In this document: piece by piece, positions 45,600 through 57,955 of the stretch
Position numbering within the stretch: the first letter of the stretch is position 1
Layout: each line of letters opens with the position of its first letter
Source: Hermetia illucens
Taxonomy: Eukaryota > Arthropoda > Insecta > Diptera > Stratiomyidae
DNA: 64,000 nucleotides
Assembly: GCF_905115235.1 (NCBI RefSeq)
Contig: NC_051852.1
Span: 35,041,199-35,105,198 of the forward strand
Direction: 5' to 3'
Made by a program: the position numbers and the translations under genes
Notes under the pieces: model-generated
What the model was told of the DNA's origin: nothing
The model's database searches: none
The model's input: only the letters and a program-made list of their open reading frames with translations

Positions 45600-47960
45600 A
45601 GATTCCATGCACATTTCTCATGGTCCCAAAAAAGGACGTTGCCAGTCCACGTAGTCACACATTCTTCCAAAAATTTCGCGACGTTACTACCGAGTGTAAT
45701 ATCAGTTAAGCTGAGCATTATTCAGCACCACATCAACAATACTGGTTCCCCAATCTCCTCGAAGATACGTCCTCTACCACACCAGGAGGCCGTTGTTGCA
45801 CGGAAAGAATTCAGCGAACTAATTAAGCAAGGTATATGCAGACCTTCCAACAGCAGTTGGTCATCTCTACTCAATTTAGTCCCCAAGCCCAATGACGAAT
45901 GGTGACTTTGAGGAGATTATAGACACCTGAATGCTTAGACCATTCCGGACTGGTACCCCACTGCACTCACCCAAGACTTTGCGCATTACTTAGCAAACTG
46001 TCGAATTCTCTCGACCTTGAATCTCGCCAAGGCTTACCATCAAATCCCTGTAACTTCGGAAGATATTCCAAAGACAGACATATTTCGGGCTCTTCAAGTT
46101 CACACGAATAAGTTTTGATTCGTGCAATGCGGCGCAAACCTTCTAGAAACTAATCCACTCTGTGCTATGAAACTTGGACTTCTGTTTCGTCTACTAGGAT
46201 GGCGTTCTGGTCATCCTCCCCCGAGTCTAAGCATTTAACACATCTCGAGTGCATTTCCCAACGCCTCCTTGACAATAACTTAATTCTTAATGTTGAAAAG
46301 TGAGGATTTCTCTAGGAGCAGGCGGAATTTCTACACCATTCCACCACCGCTGACGACATACAACCCGACCCAGACGAGGTGTAAGCGATTGGGAGTTTTC
46401 CGCTGCCAAAGATAGTCATAGACATCAGAAGGTGGGAATGGTAAACTTCAATCATCGTTTCCTGCCCAAAGCCGCTCAACACCAGACTTTACCTAACGCC
46501 TTCCTCCCTGGCCTTAAGACCAAAGAATCGTGGGAGGTTGTGTTGTCTTCCTAACCCGACCAAGCGTCTGAAACCACTAAGCAGAAGCTATACTTTTGGC
46601 ATTCCCTCAACATGATGCATCCCTGGTCGTGTTTCTCAATGTCTCAGACAACTCTGTGGGCACTGTTTTTTACCGGATGCTGAACAAAACCTGGCAACCG
46701 TTGAATTTCTTCTCAAATCAGTTGAAGCTCGCTCAATGGAATTTCAGTGCCTACGATCGTGAATTACTAGTCGCATCTGAGCATCAAGTCCTTCCGGATT
46801 TTCATTGAAGGTAGGCCGTTCACCGTGTTGACTTTTGTCTGTCAATCGCGAAATTCGGCGCTTAGCCTTCATCAGCAAATTCATATCGAATATTCATCAT
46901 GTGTCCGGTGAAAACAACTTAATCGCTGACGTTTTGTCGCGGATGTCCGAAATCAACATCCCAGCCGCAGTAGATTTTTCAGCAATCGCTGTGGCCCAGA
47001 ATGATGATGCAGTTCATCAGAGCCTGCAGTCGAACTCCAAATACAAGTTCAAATAATTCCCCATCTTCGGCTCACCTTCATCTATCTCCTACAAGGTCTC
47101 CGAAAAGGGACCATATATTCGGGCCACTTTTCGTAAGGAAATGTTCGGCTCCGTACGCGCATTCGAAGAACGACCCAGATAATCTCCAGCAAGCATTTCT
47201 GGCCGTCCATGAAGAAGGACGTGAATCCTTGGGGCAGAGAGTTCATTGCATGCCAAAAGTGTAAGGCCACTAGGCATGACAGGAAGGAAGTAGGTCTATT
47301 TCCCAAATCAACAAGGCTCTTCCATACCATACATTTCAACATTGTAAGTTCATTGTGAGACTTGCCCGGCTACAAGTATTGCCTCACGATCATTGGTCGG
47401 TTTACGTGATGGTCTGAGGCAATACTTCTACATCACAGTCATGTGCCCTGTGTCGAGAGTCGACTTCGCGCTTTGGTGTTCCAGCCGTAATCTCCATAGA
47501 CCAGGGAATGCAATTGCAGCCATTATGGCACGCGACGAGCCATCCTGGTCACAGATTTCATCCTGGCTTTCATTCTGCTTGGCCTCCGTACAAACGCCCG
47601 CGAGAAGCTTACTGTCACCCTTTCTGATCTGGTGTATGTGGGGAACTTATGACTCCCAGGCAGCCTGTTCCTCGGCAAGAGAGACGGGCTTGGAGAGACC
47701 GGATTCTTACACCTGCTACAAAAGGCCGTTCCAAAATCGAAGCCATCTCGTTAAGGCTAGCCCCTAGAGAGCTTGAAGTCTGCGCCCATGTTCTGGTAAA
47801 GACAGATGCCATCCGCGAGCTGTTGCAGCCACCATACGAAAACTTCTCGTTCATCTGCGGTGACAAGCCTAAGACAATCAATCTCCTTGGACAGGCTGAA
47901 GACTTTCTTCCAGGAGGCAGACGGCAGGAAGCGTTAGTGTCGCGTTCGTTTTGACGTCCG
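45600..47960 (+). mobile_element. Gypsy-type LTR element fossil 2 (CsRn1-like), broken
   Basis: Parts recognised in order: reverse transcriptase (about 45700-46350), RNase H and connection region (about 46590-46960), and integrase (about 47080-47900). No LTRs or gag were found. The copy is broken in many places, probably more than ten, so it is old. It is a separate insertion from the fossil at 41095-42010, since that copy already carries its own RT start. Confidence 0.75.
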
Positions 47961-48059
47961 CCGTCTCGCCGAAAATCCTATTTATCTGGGAGCGAACAAC
48001 ACTCAGATATCGCTTCACCGGCTTGTTTGGAACGAGTGATGCGCGAAACCACCGGATGC

Positions 48060-48780
48060 ACTAATAACTAAGCAAATGTGCGGTGTGTCTAGCGGACACA
48101 CATTGGCCAGAAAGAGCGTGGACGGTCCCGAGACGATTGGAAAGCGGGACTATAGCCAGTTGGGCAGAATTTCGCGGAGGAGTCTCATAACTAAAAAAAG
48201 CATCAAACCCGGAACAAGAACATGTGAAAATGGACCTGATAACAAGACCGAGTCAGCTTCTGAGTACGCAGAGAAACGAAATATCTGCAAATCAATACGC
48301 AAGTCAGGATGAGACAGAATCCAAACACGCGCCATCTAAACAGAGCAATGAAAATGCTAACTTTGTAGACAAAGATATGAATGTAACCAAATCTAGAATA
48401 GGGAGATTAAACAAATCCAAAAAAGATGCCTCAAACCTAGTAACGAAGAAAGCAAGAGAAACAAACAAGGAAAAGCAAGGAATCCCAAACTGGGTCGAAA
48501 GCCAAAGGTGGCAGTGAAAGTCCGAATCAAGGAAAAATGGACGGTTGAAATCAAACACACCGCCACGAGCGGATAACGTTTCCAAAACTCCCTTTAAACG
48601 ACATGGGGGCCAGAATGTTCCGAAAATAAGATCCGACGGATCAACAGTACCTGGGGAAGTACTAACTGCTAGAAAAGTACCCAGACGAGAAGCTAGCTAA
48701 GTTAGTGATACCATAAAGGTGGCCAAACCAACAAGCTGATGGTTTGGATACCAAATACGGACACCTTAAATACTGATTTA
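48060..48780 (+). repeat. Unclassified repeat shared with 54890-55110
   Basis: TCTCATAACTAAAAAAAGCA...ACCCGGAACAAGAACATGTG, AACGTTCCGAAAATAAGATCC-like and CAAATACGGACACCTTA blocks recur at 54895-55110. One frame is rich in Lys, Asn, Ser and Gln (ENANFVDKDMNVTKSRIGRL near 48340), as in LINE ORF1 or gag-like proteins, but no zinc finger is seen. Family unknown. Confidence 0.45.
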
Positions 48781-49130
48781 TTGGACTATTGGTGTGACAC
48801 GCTTTGATCACATTCGAAATGAGGATATCCGCATGGGGTTGGGGTTGAGGTTGCATCGATCGTAAAAAAATTGGGAGGGAGACGTGTTCGATGGTATGGT
48901 CACGTACTTCGCGCTAATGAAAATTCATTTGCCAAGATTGGTCTGAACATCGAAGTGGTAAGCGACTAACAGGCAAGCCGAAACAGTGGTGGCTTGATAC
49001 GTCGGATGCGGATTTGAAAGCCTCCCGATTGCATCCAGATCAGGCTTTTGTCGAAACAAAATGGCGCAAACGATCACGACGAGCCGACGCTGCTTGTGAA
49101 AGAGACAAAGGGTGTAGAAAAAGAAGAATA
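48781..49130 (+). mobile_element. RTE-type LINE 3' end fragment
   Basis: WCDTLXHIRNEDIRM-type block near 48795, RRVRWYGHVLRANENSFAKI near 48880, KQWWLDTSDAD near 48983 and KWRKRSRRADAACERDKGC near 49060. The tail is GAAAAAGAAGAA. It is 5'-truncated with one or more frame breaks. Confidence 0.82.
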
Positions 49131-49494
49131 CAATAAACACAATGCGGATAATGTGGCCCTTCCGCTAAGAATGGAAGCTGCTGAAAGACAGGGACTGAAA
49201 AGCACACCTTATCTTCTCTCACATTCAAAGATATAATAAATTACACCTTCAGTATAGCAAAGGTTTAACGGCAATTAAAATTGAGGATTTGTTCATAGTG
49301 CTAATTTAATACCGTTGGCTAGTAAATAGGAAGATAGCCAAACTGAGAACGAAGGAAGTAAGCTAATATGTATATCCTATGCATTTTGACAAGCTCAGAA
49401 CATGCACACTTACCAAATCTGAAATTGAAACTACTTGTCTTACTAAAGAGAGCGGGGGTATCATGTCCAAGGATAAGTTGATAACATCACCATA

Positions 49495-49825
49495 ACCATA
49501 TCAGGAAAATTCCTGTATACGATCTTAGAGAATGGATGATTCCAGAGCCTATATAATGGCGAAATTTATGAGCGATACCAGCGCCTGATTGCGGATAAAC
49601 TCCAGTTCAATAGGTTGCTGGAGCGGGTTACTTAAACCCTATGAGTGAGGATGATCCAGCCTGAAAAGGGTGAAGAAGATATGGCAGACCCTACTTAAGA
49701 TAGAGCGATAGCATAGGTCAGAACGCCAGACAGCTGGTGGGAATTTAGAATTAATGGACCTCGGGGCAAACCGAAGTTCCCTACTAAGGCAAGCCTAGAC
49801 GCTGATGATGATGATAAAGGCTAAA
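49495..49825 (+). mobile_element. GATGAT-tail LINE 3' end fragment
   Basis: It holds the last C-terminal coding block (degenerate ERYQRLIADKLQFNRLL near 49570, DARQL near 49710) and the 3' end AAGGCAAGCCTAGACGCTGA followed by TGATGATGATAAAGG. Strongly 5'-truncated. Confidence 0.78.
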
Positions 49826-51250
49826 GTCAAATTCAATTTGTATGTGAAGAAAGACGTCAAATACCAGCGTGTCCTGAGCACGTATAATGCCTAACATTGC
49901 AGACACGAGGGACAGCGTGTGTTATTACGGAAATGGTCCCGATGGATATTCTCGTAAGTGAGGTACGCTGCCTATACGAGAAAAAGGATACAGAATATCG
50001 AAGAGTGGCAAAGCGGAAGCCACTACAAATGGAAATGTTGGTATAGTTGATAGATTGTTAGACTCAGGCGTTGTTGCAACGAGGGTTCTTTTTGGGGTTC
50101 TCCTAGGAGTATTAGTAGTAATAGGTCTCTTACCTCTTTGTCCAAATCCTCTGGTACTATCTGCTTGACAACTATAGGTTTTTTCTCCTTGTTCTCATTC
50201 TTCGTATCCCCACCTTAGGCAAGGTTTCGCCGCATCAATCTATTAAATTCCATCTATGAGAGAAACCGGAAATCCGTCTGTTCGTTGAGAAACGCTTTGT
50301 GCAATTGTATCCAAATACACTTGGCCGGAATTTCATGATTTAACAACACGGACAATCGGTCCGCTTTGTATCCCGCGGCTTCCGATCTTGATCCGCACGA
50401 TTGGTCAAAGAGCGGCCTTACAACTACCCGGGAAATTTGCCGCGGGCAACAACCGCCCGAAAGTTTTACACTTTCATTTGCCGTATAACTCTGTTTTCCG
50501 CTTGCGACCAGCGTTTGGGAAACTTTTCCCACCTGGGAAATATACTTTTAATATCCAAATGCACCACAAAATTAACTTATTCGAGTAAACGTCCCAATGG
50601 GATCCTCAACTTGTACTGGACACTTATACATAACCTCAATTTGATACTTGGCCGGGAATCTTTTTATGGAAACTCTGCGGTTATTAACTGGCTGAACTTC
50701 CAATTAAAAACACTTACCAATTGTTTAATCCTGCTTGCTTAGGTTATTCTATTCTTTTTTCTAACTAAATCAGGGGACAATTTAGCTTGATCGCCCGCGC
50801 TCACATCGCGTCACCCAGCAGGGATGAAAATCCCCTTCACACTGTTAATCTACCATGGCCGCCTGATTTGAAGTTTATGGGGGGATCGAGTGCAAGGCGG
50901 TAATTTCCCCAAAACTTGGTTCAATTAAAACTTTTATAGGAATGTAATAATAATTCTGTTTTTGATGTCGCAAACCCGAAAAATTAAATAATATTTAAGA
51001 GGTTTTAGGGTTTCGGGAAATTTTAAAGAGAGAGGGTTTTATGATGAAGATTTCGAAAGAGGATTAAAATCATCATTTATAAATTAAGATTCAGATACGT
51101 TGAGGGTTTTTATAACAAGTTGGGAATTTGAACGGAGGATAATGAAAGTGCTAAAAGATGCTAGATGGGAGGGAAAGGAAAAATGCTGGATACAAAAAAA
51201 GGATCTTCTCGTCAGCTCGTTACCGGGCAAAGACGAACTAAATTATTTGC
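49826..51250. other. Unassigned stretch
   Basis: No gene was recognised. A 92-codon minus frame at 50254-50532 and a 113-codon plus frame at 50401-50742 overlap each other and show no domain. A GC-richer island at about 50370-50480 stands out from the AT-rich surroundings, but I can give it no function. Confidence 0.4.
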
Positions 51251-51274
51251 ATCTTGCGAAACCATGGATACTAC

Positions 51275-51620
51275 AATGGCACCGCACTTAATATTGATCT
51301 GAGCATAAACAGTGCCAGACTCGCCTTCGCCTTTTTGTCCAAAGCCTGGAAATGCAGATTATTCTGTACTAATGTCCTTTGTTCGTTCTATGTTGCTATG
51401 TGGAGAGGACCACTATTAGCCTGCGTCGGGGGTACTCTGGCTTGATACAATTTCGCAGGAAGAGCAGTGAATAGGTCACTCATTAAGAAAGGGCAACAAC
51501 TCCATTGCCTGAGGTGCATTCACATCCCAAGATGGTCGATGAGTGAGTCATCGCAGAAACATAGCGCGTAGCCATTTAGGGGGTCAATGAAGACCATATA
51601 TGATATATAGAACTTAAGGA
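51275..51620 (+). mobile_element. L2/CR1-like LINE fragment
   Basis: NSARLAFAFLSKAWKC near 51312 and RLFCTNVLCSFYVAMW near 51357 match the thumb region of the copy at 62850-62970 (ARFTFGILSKI, LKLFCANVLSVLLYGS). Then GTGAATAGGTCACTCATTAA near 51468 matches the 3' coding end. Part of the element between these blocks is deleted. Confidence 0.68.
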
Positions 51621-51909
51621 GGATTCCAGTGGGAGTCTTTTCCAGAAAAACTAATTCCAGGGATTCAGTTAAATACATTATATTTATGTTTTCTATATTC
51701 AACTTATAATTACAAATGTTTCCATTATTTTTACAAAAAAAGATTTTTATGTATACAGAATACAGTTTTTTTTATGGTTTTCTTTTCTAACAATCGATGC
51801 ATTTCTTTCATGAATGGTGTATGTTTAGTTACTTCTATTAGGTATAATAATTACTGGCTGAGTGCATGTGAGTATACATCATGTGGTAGGTATGGTGTAT
51901 ATGGCGTTT

Positions 51910-54138
51910 TTATTGGAGGGCGGTACGTGTGGTATTCGGCAACATCAGGCACATAAGACCACCACCGATAAGTAAAGCTGCAACAATGAAGGTTGGCGCT
52001 GGGCACATGGTGTCGAGCAAGGTAGCGATTACCACGTTGCCTATGATACCGCCAAGACGAGCCGCCACCATGGAAATAGCAACACCAGTAGCTCTGAAAA
52101 GAGAAAAACCAATTATCCTCCATTCCACGCAAAGGACAACAGTGGAACTTACCTCAAATGGGTTGGGAAAACCTCAGTAATCAAACAATCCAAAGCAGCA
52201 TTACCGCATGATATTACACCACTGAATACAGCCGACACAATCAAGTTGTGGTATTTGTTATAGACAAAGTACATTCCCGCAGCACAGAAACCAGCTGAGC
52301 TAGTAGCGAAGATCAAGAAGAATTTTCTTCCCAATATGTCCATAAAAAGTACCGCAATTAAATTTGCTGGTAGTGCCGAAGCCAACGAGATTAATGACTC
52401 CAAAAATACTGAGCTTGGAATGGTTGAAGAACACATGTCGCCATCAATGCCAACTCCTTGACTAACCACAAACTCTGTTACTTCGCAAACGCCCGCTTGT
52501 TGTCCTGGATGGCTGCGACTGAACTCATCGAATCGATTGAACAATTCCGGGAACCACATCATAAGACCGTAGTAGCCAATGTGGAATGTAAAGTTGATGG
52601 TGATCGAAATGATTGTGAATTTTAGAATTGGGAACTGGAACAATTCCTTGCTGTTGTCCTTCATATCAGTCATCATCCGTGCATATTTGCCTTTCAGTGA
52701 ATTGGCATTCTCCTCCAGTTCCGCTTTCAGCTTATCATCAATAATAATCTCCTTCACAGGATATTCTTCACGCGGTTTACCAGTATTTGTGACGAAAATT
52801 CCACGGAATATAGACAATGCTTCGTCTATTCTGCCCTGTGACAAGAGGAATTTCGGGGATTCAGGCAAGTAGAATAGTAGACCAGCTACTAGGAATGATG
52901 GTGCTGCGCACACCAACAGGAAGATACGCCATGAGTTGTAGACAAAGTATGGTGTTACGAAGCCAATTCCAGTGGGGATGATTAACCAGGCAAGACCGGC
53001 GACAAATAGATTACCAAATGTCCAGAAGGCAGCCATGAAACTCAACATAGAACCACGTTTAGCTTTCGGTTGAAATTCAGCAAAGTAAGACCATATCACA
53101 GGACCGGCACCACCAAGTCTAAAAAGATAGATTTGTAATTAAAATGGGAAGGCTAGAAATAGCTATTGTGGCACAATTGGGAATACCTTTATAAATTACT
53201 TCAAGTTTCTTTTGAAAGAGGAGGCAAGTCTGAATAGCTTCCTTCAACCTTCAAAATGTAGAAAGTGATCAAGCTCCAAAGAAAAGCATTTTCCGTTTGC
53301 GGCAAGAATATTTTTTCTATGACAAATACTGTATTTCTGGAACCAGCTGTTCCCTTCTTTCAGTGTTTTTACTCTCTCAATCTAAAAATAATAAAGAGGG
53401 GAACAGTTGGTTCCCGAAATACGGTTTAAAGGCACTATAGAGGCAAAATCACTGAAGAAGGGGAAATTTGGTTCCCGAAATACGGTATCTAAAAGAATAT
53501 CTTAACCAGAAACGGAAAGTCCTATCCTTTTCCAACTCTGGACATTCTGTTTCGAGCACTCGACCCTCAAGGAAATGGTTTGAAATTATAAATTTCCCAA
53601 ATGTAATCCATAAAAAATGATAGAAATACTTACGCGGCACCATTTAAGAAACGGAATATCATGAAAGTTGCAAAATTCTGTGAAAATGATGATGCAACTA
53701 TACATAAACCATTCATGAATGATATCACGATTAAAACTTTTTTGCGGCCTATCGCATCAGCTATACTGCCCCATAGGTAGGCGCCGGACATCATACCAAT
53801 AAAGATGATTGAATTCAACCAACCCTTGGTTTGCGTATTTAATTCGAGATCGCATTGGGCCGACGGGAGAATGAACGACATCGAGATGACGTCCATCTCC
53901 TCGCTGGTACTGACTAGACCGCATATTAACAGTAATAAATAATGGAAACGTCCGTAACCAGTTAATTCAATGGCTCCCTCGAAGTCAGCCCTTGTGCAGT
54001 TTGATGCTTTCTCCAAGTCATATTTTATGTCCTTTTCATTTGGTACAAGTGATGATGGTTGAAGAATTTGAGAATTTTTTCTATCGATATCTTTGGCTTT
54101 TATGCCGTTCTGTTGTCGATCGTCTTTTACATTACAAT
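51910..54138 (-). CDS. SV2-like major facilitator transporter, 5'-incomplete, three exons visible
   Basis: Family role: a 12-helix MFS membrane carrier related to synaptic vesicle glycoprotein 2 and organic ion transporters; the substrate is unknown. Exons: 54138-53634, 53118-52153 and 52093-51910. Introns of 515 and 59 bp are GT-AG with matching phases. They give 551 residues to TAA, counting from the first split codon. Motif A GSIADAIGRKK is at about 124-134, at the end of helix 2. A PESPKFLLSQGR motif in the central loop and a second DILGRKFF motif after helix 8 are also seen. A long loop with two or more Cys (GVCEVTEF, GDMCSS) precedes helix 7. The C-terminus reads IIGNVVIATLLDTMCPAPTF and ends TRTALQ. 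The first visible exon starts in phase 1 after TTTTCAG and has no usable ATG, so at least one upstream exon is missing. Exons show no damage. AATAAA overlaps the stop codon. Confidence 0.93.
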
Positions 54139-54889
54139 CTGAAAAGATAGAAAACAGCAGTTAGTTCATCAATTTTATCTGAAATTTGAAACTCAAAGTA
54201 AAGTAAGTGAATTTTACTTATTTCATGGCCTTTCACTTTCATTCTCTATTTACTTGCTGGCTCTCTCGTTTATAGACTAAGGTAATTAATTCGTTTTATA
54301 GTGAGGAAGAATCGGGTAATGCCCATGTGGCTGCAATTAAATTATTGTAGGCACTCGTATTACGGCCTGAAGTGCACACACTCGCCATTAATAAAACAAC
54401 AATGGAGAGCGCATTGTAGGGGTCGGGACGTAGATTAGTAAATCTAGATTGTGGTAATCCACCAAGCGACTATTATGCTCTAAATACACAAGGGCAGATG
54501 TACTTTAGTCTCAATGAAGTTATTTTGGAGGTTTTACCAAATGAAAAAGAAAAGTGTTCTTTTCTTCCGTGGGAAACTCAGAAAGCCCATGTATGCTATA
54601 CATTATTTTTTATCACCATTAGTTATTAGATACTAGGGGTTAGGAAATATCTCCTCAAAACCCGCCAGGTGCGTCGAAGCCAAGAGATAATCAGAAAGCC
54701 CCAATCCAAAGTATTGAGACCCTTTTTGATATGTGCATGACCTCAGCGATAAATCCTGTCGTGAACACAGCCTCTGGGATATCGGACGATCTCTCCCCAC
54801 TTAGTATAACCAAGGTTGCGTGTTTATAGAGGTGAATGACCGCGAGGGCTATCAATTGTCGCCATACTCGTGGGATCACATCAAGACCA
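54139..54889. other. Upstream intron of the SV2-like gene, no exon found
   Basis: It starts at the acceptor CTATCTTTTCAG on the minus strand. No convincing start exon was found here, and the small size expected for such an exon makes recognition by eye unreliable. Confidence 0.45.
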
Positions 54890-55110
54890 ATTTCTGAAAT
54901 CTCACAATTAAAAAAAGGGCCAAACCAGGAACAGGAACATGTGAAGAGAGTCGGGATGGTGGGGCCGAATCAAACTGTAAGTTACCATGGAAACTAAATA
55001 TCAGTAAACTAAAGTGCACCGGGAATGGATAACGATTTTAAGGCTTCCTTTAAACAATCAATAGTTGCAAACGTTCCGAAGATAACATCCAAATACGGAC
55101 ACCTTAGATA
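54890..55110 (+). repeat. Second copy of the unclassified repeat at 48060-48780
   Basis: TCTCACAATTAAAAAAAGGG...AGGAACAGGAACATGTGAAG, CTTCCTTTAAAC, AACGTTCCGAAGATAACATC and CAAATACGGACACCTTAGAT align with 48188-48770 with gaps. A frame of 102 codons continues to 55333 (EEKNKNIPVQSFGNQRF) without a known domain. Confidence 0.5.
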
Positions 55111-55429
55111 CTCGTGGACAGAAATTATTACAAAAAACGAAACTCCAGACCCAGAAACCAATACGGAAGAAGAGAAGAATAAGAATATTCCAGTGCAGAG
55201 CTTCGGAAACCAGCGATTTTTAGGACAAGGCAGACGGGCTCGCAGTTATCGATACCCACCGACCATAGTATCTCTGCAACTGGAAACTTGGCGAGGCTGG
55301 CATCTAATACCGCAAGGAATCACAGTAGAGTAGAACTTAACTTCATTTCAGGAAAATGCGCCAAACTTTCGTCAGTCAAGATTTGTTATAGAAGCCCCAA
55401 GCACTCAGGCCATCCCCGGAGATCGCTTA

Positions 55430-56235
55430 TTCAATGGCCTCTCGCTGGTGGTATTGCAGGCCTTTGCGAATCTGAGAACATTCTCCAGACCCAGAGAGTG
55501 TGCAGATTGTTCGTCAAAAAAACCTTACCGAGATATCATCGTCTGAGATCTGATGAAGTGCAGGACCATCTTTCTTCATCCTCATATTGGCTGCACATAG
55601 CTGAGACCACCACTCCAATTTTTTCCATATGATAGTTTAGGAGCAGTGTCCCCTTAAAAGCCCTACTGGGGTTTTTATGTCCTACTTTTTAAGGAACAAC
55701 AAAAATGCTGCAGAAGCTTAAACTCCACGTTTCGACTGGGCGAATCTTTGAATAGCACTCTTCAGAGCAGAATCCACAGTGAATGGACGGATGCCAAAGC
55801 TGGCACTGACCCCACCATTGTTGATCCAAACCCTTAGCGAGCCAGTCTGTCAGCTTCCTCATTATCAGCGATGTTCGAATCCCCTAGCATTCACATCAGA
55901 AATGTTTCATTTAGTCAGCTATGTTTTAGTAGCAACTGATAGCAACTAAACAACAACTGGCTTGATATGCCATTGTTGTTTAGTCCTGATAACGCTGCCC
56001 GACTGTCGGAACAAATTCAAACGGTATGACCTGATCCTACCATTTTTTTCTTCTGCTGCCAATGTCATATATCTACGGCTGGAATATCGTCTATTTTCAG
56101 AGATAAGGTCAGATCCATAATCGGGTTGCTCGAGTACACCCCTACAACCGATTCGCTTTCCGTGACTTACACGTCGGTGAAGATTATTTGTCTGCAATCC
56201 CAAAAGACTTGTGACCATTTATCAACCATTCCTCT
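55430..56235 (-). mobile_element. RNase H-bearing LINE fragment, minus strand
   Basis: The minus strand runs from RNase H remnants near 56200-55980 (IFTDV, SHGKRIGCRGVLEQPDYG, NLFRQSGSVI) through the [16 protein letters not shown]-like block near 55860 to the C-terminal [16 protein letters not shown] region near 55480. It is the same subfamily as 22709-24045 ([18 protein letters not shown]). Several frame breaks and deletions. Confidence 0.72.
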
Positions 56236-56434
56236 CTTTTGGTAATTACGAAGGAGTAGGTTTTTTCAAAGGCGCAGATAGACACTTAACCGTATGATCT
56301 GCCGCCTTTCCACACAAATAGTAACAAACCTATATGCATTGATTTGACCTATGTCAGTGCATCCCTGACTCGTCAGGTCAGGTCATAGTCTAGTAGGTGA
56401 GTAAACAACCAATGACTCTCTAGTCATTATTCTC

Positions 56435-56645
56435 GACATTTATAACGACTATGAGGATGATCCAGCCCAGAAAGTCTATAAGGACGATATCTATGGTAGA
56501 CAGCCAAGACGAGGCAAACCCTGCCTGAGATGGAGCGATGGCTTCGACCAGGAAGTCAGGCAGTTTTTAGGGATATCGAATTGGTGGACCTCGGCGCAGG
56601 TAGATTTAGAGCAGATGCCAGTTGTTCCGCCGTTGATGATGATTT
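56435..56645 (+). mobile_element. GATGAT-tail LINE 3' end fragment
   Basis: It holds DPAQKVYKDDIYGRQPRRGKP near 56460, CLRWSDGF near 56520, and the 3' end CAGATGCCAGTTGTTCCGCC followed by GTTGATGATGATTTT. Strongly 5'-truncated. Confidence 0.8.
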
Positions 56646-57955
56646 TGGTGACGATTAATAGATAGCTGTCCCAACAACCTGAAAAGTAGTGGAAATTAAC
56701 CGTCCAGGTCCGCTGGCATGTAAGCGCAGCTCCACTGAAGTGTTCTGTAGGCACGAGCTTGTATATTTCTAGCTAGCCAGGTTCGGAAATTTGAATGAAT
56801 GAACGAAGGAAATGAAGGCATTCTTCTGTTTCGAGATTAGTGGAAAACCAAGATATTGGGAGATGGTCCATTCCAAAAGTAAACATTGGCTAAGGCAACA
56901 CAGTTGAAGATTCGGCTAGTGCCTTATGCGTGTATTTTTGACATGTAAGATGCTTGTAAGTCGACCGTTCATATCTTTAAAACCGCATTGAATAATCAAA
57001 AATATTGGTACAAATTTTGTTTTTGTAAACTTTTGGTTCATGTGGCTGCTTTTGCGACCTGGTTTGCCCAGACTCCTCTTAATATATATATTTATATGTT
57101 TCTCGTGCTTTTGCACTCTAGCATAGGTAATTATCCTTCGCGACGTAATAAGGCAAGGCCTCTATCCAAAATTGAACTGCTGAACGCAGAGCATAATTAG
57201 CAGATGTTGCTGCTGTTATCTCATTCCTTTTGGTCGGGACCAGCATACGTACGAATAGCAGCCAAAATATGATCATGCATTCCCTAATAGTTCTCTACCA
57301 GAACACATGTGCACTGTCTGACTAGTTCCAAGTATGTAAACTTGGAGAGCATCGAGAACTACTGTCGCTCTGACATTTTCAGCATTATATCTGGAGTATA
57401 AGCTGACCAGGTCAATATAAAAAACATTAAAACAGCCAGTTTTTGATGTTTTTCAGATTTCACAGTTTCCGATAAAGCCCTAGATTTGTCAAGTCATTTT
57501 AGTCCAAAAAATCCACAAACGGAATCTATTCAAGGTTTTATTTAAACTCCTTGTGTATACCTAGGGAGCAATCGTGGGTCCAGGCGATCACCTCGATTAT
57601 CAGCTCCTCCAGGTTATAAAGGCTGTTGTTCCTATACCAAATTCTTGATATTATGCACACGAATCCCTGAAGCTTCAATTCCAATTCCAAGCTCAATTTT
57701 TAACTCGCATTTATACTCCTCTACAAATTGCAATAAAGGCCCGTATTTTCAAGGATTCCTGAGTACAAGACTACGAGCCCAAAGACAGAGAATAAAATGA
57801 CAAGTTTTAAGGGTATTCAAACAAAGAAATTGAAAAGAAAACCAAGATTGGAACCGAGTAGCAGAGACAAATCTTAGTTTTGACGGTGGTTCCAATAGAG
57901 AAAAGAGCAGAAGCATAAAGAAGTACTCATTCACAGAAAGTATTCAAACGAAAAA
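56646..57955. other. Unassigned, low-complexity and AT-rich DNA
   Basis: No gene, RNA gene or recognised repeat. Short frames at 56491-56754 (antisense to the LINE tail) and 56988-57200 have no domain. Confidence 0.45.

Noticed and set aside
52579-52872. A 97-codon plus-strand frame
   Set aside because: It lies entirely opposite exon 2 of the SV2-like transporter and is its shadow.
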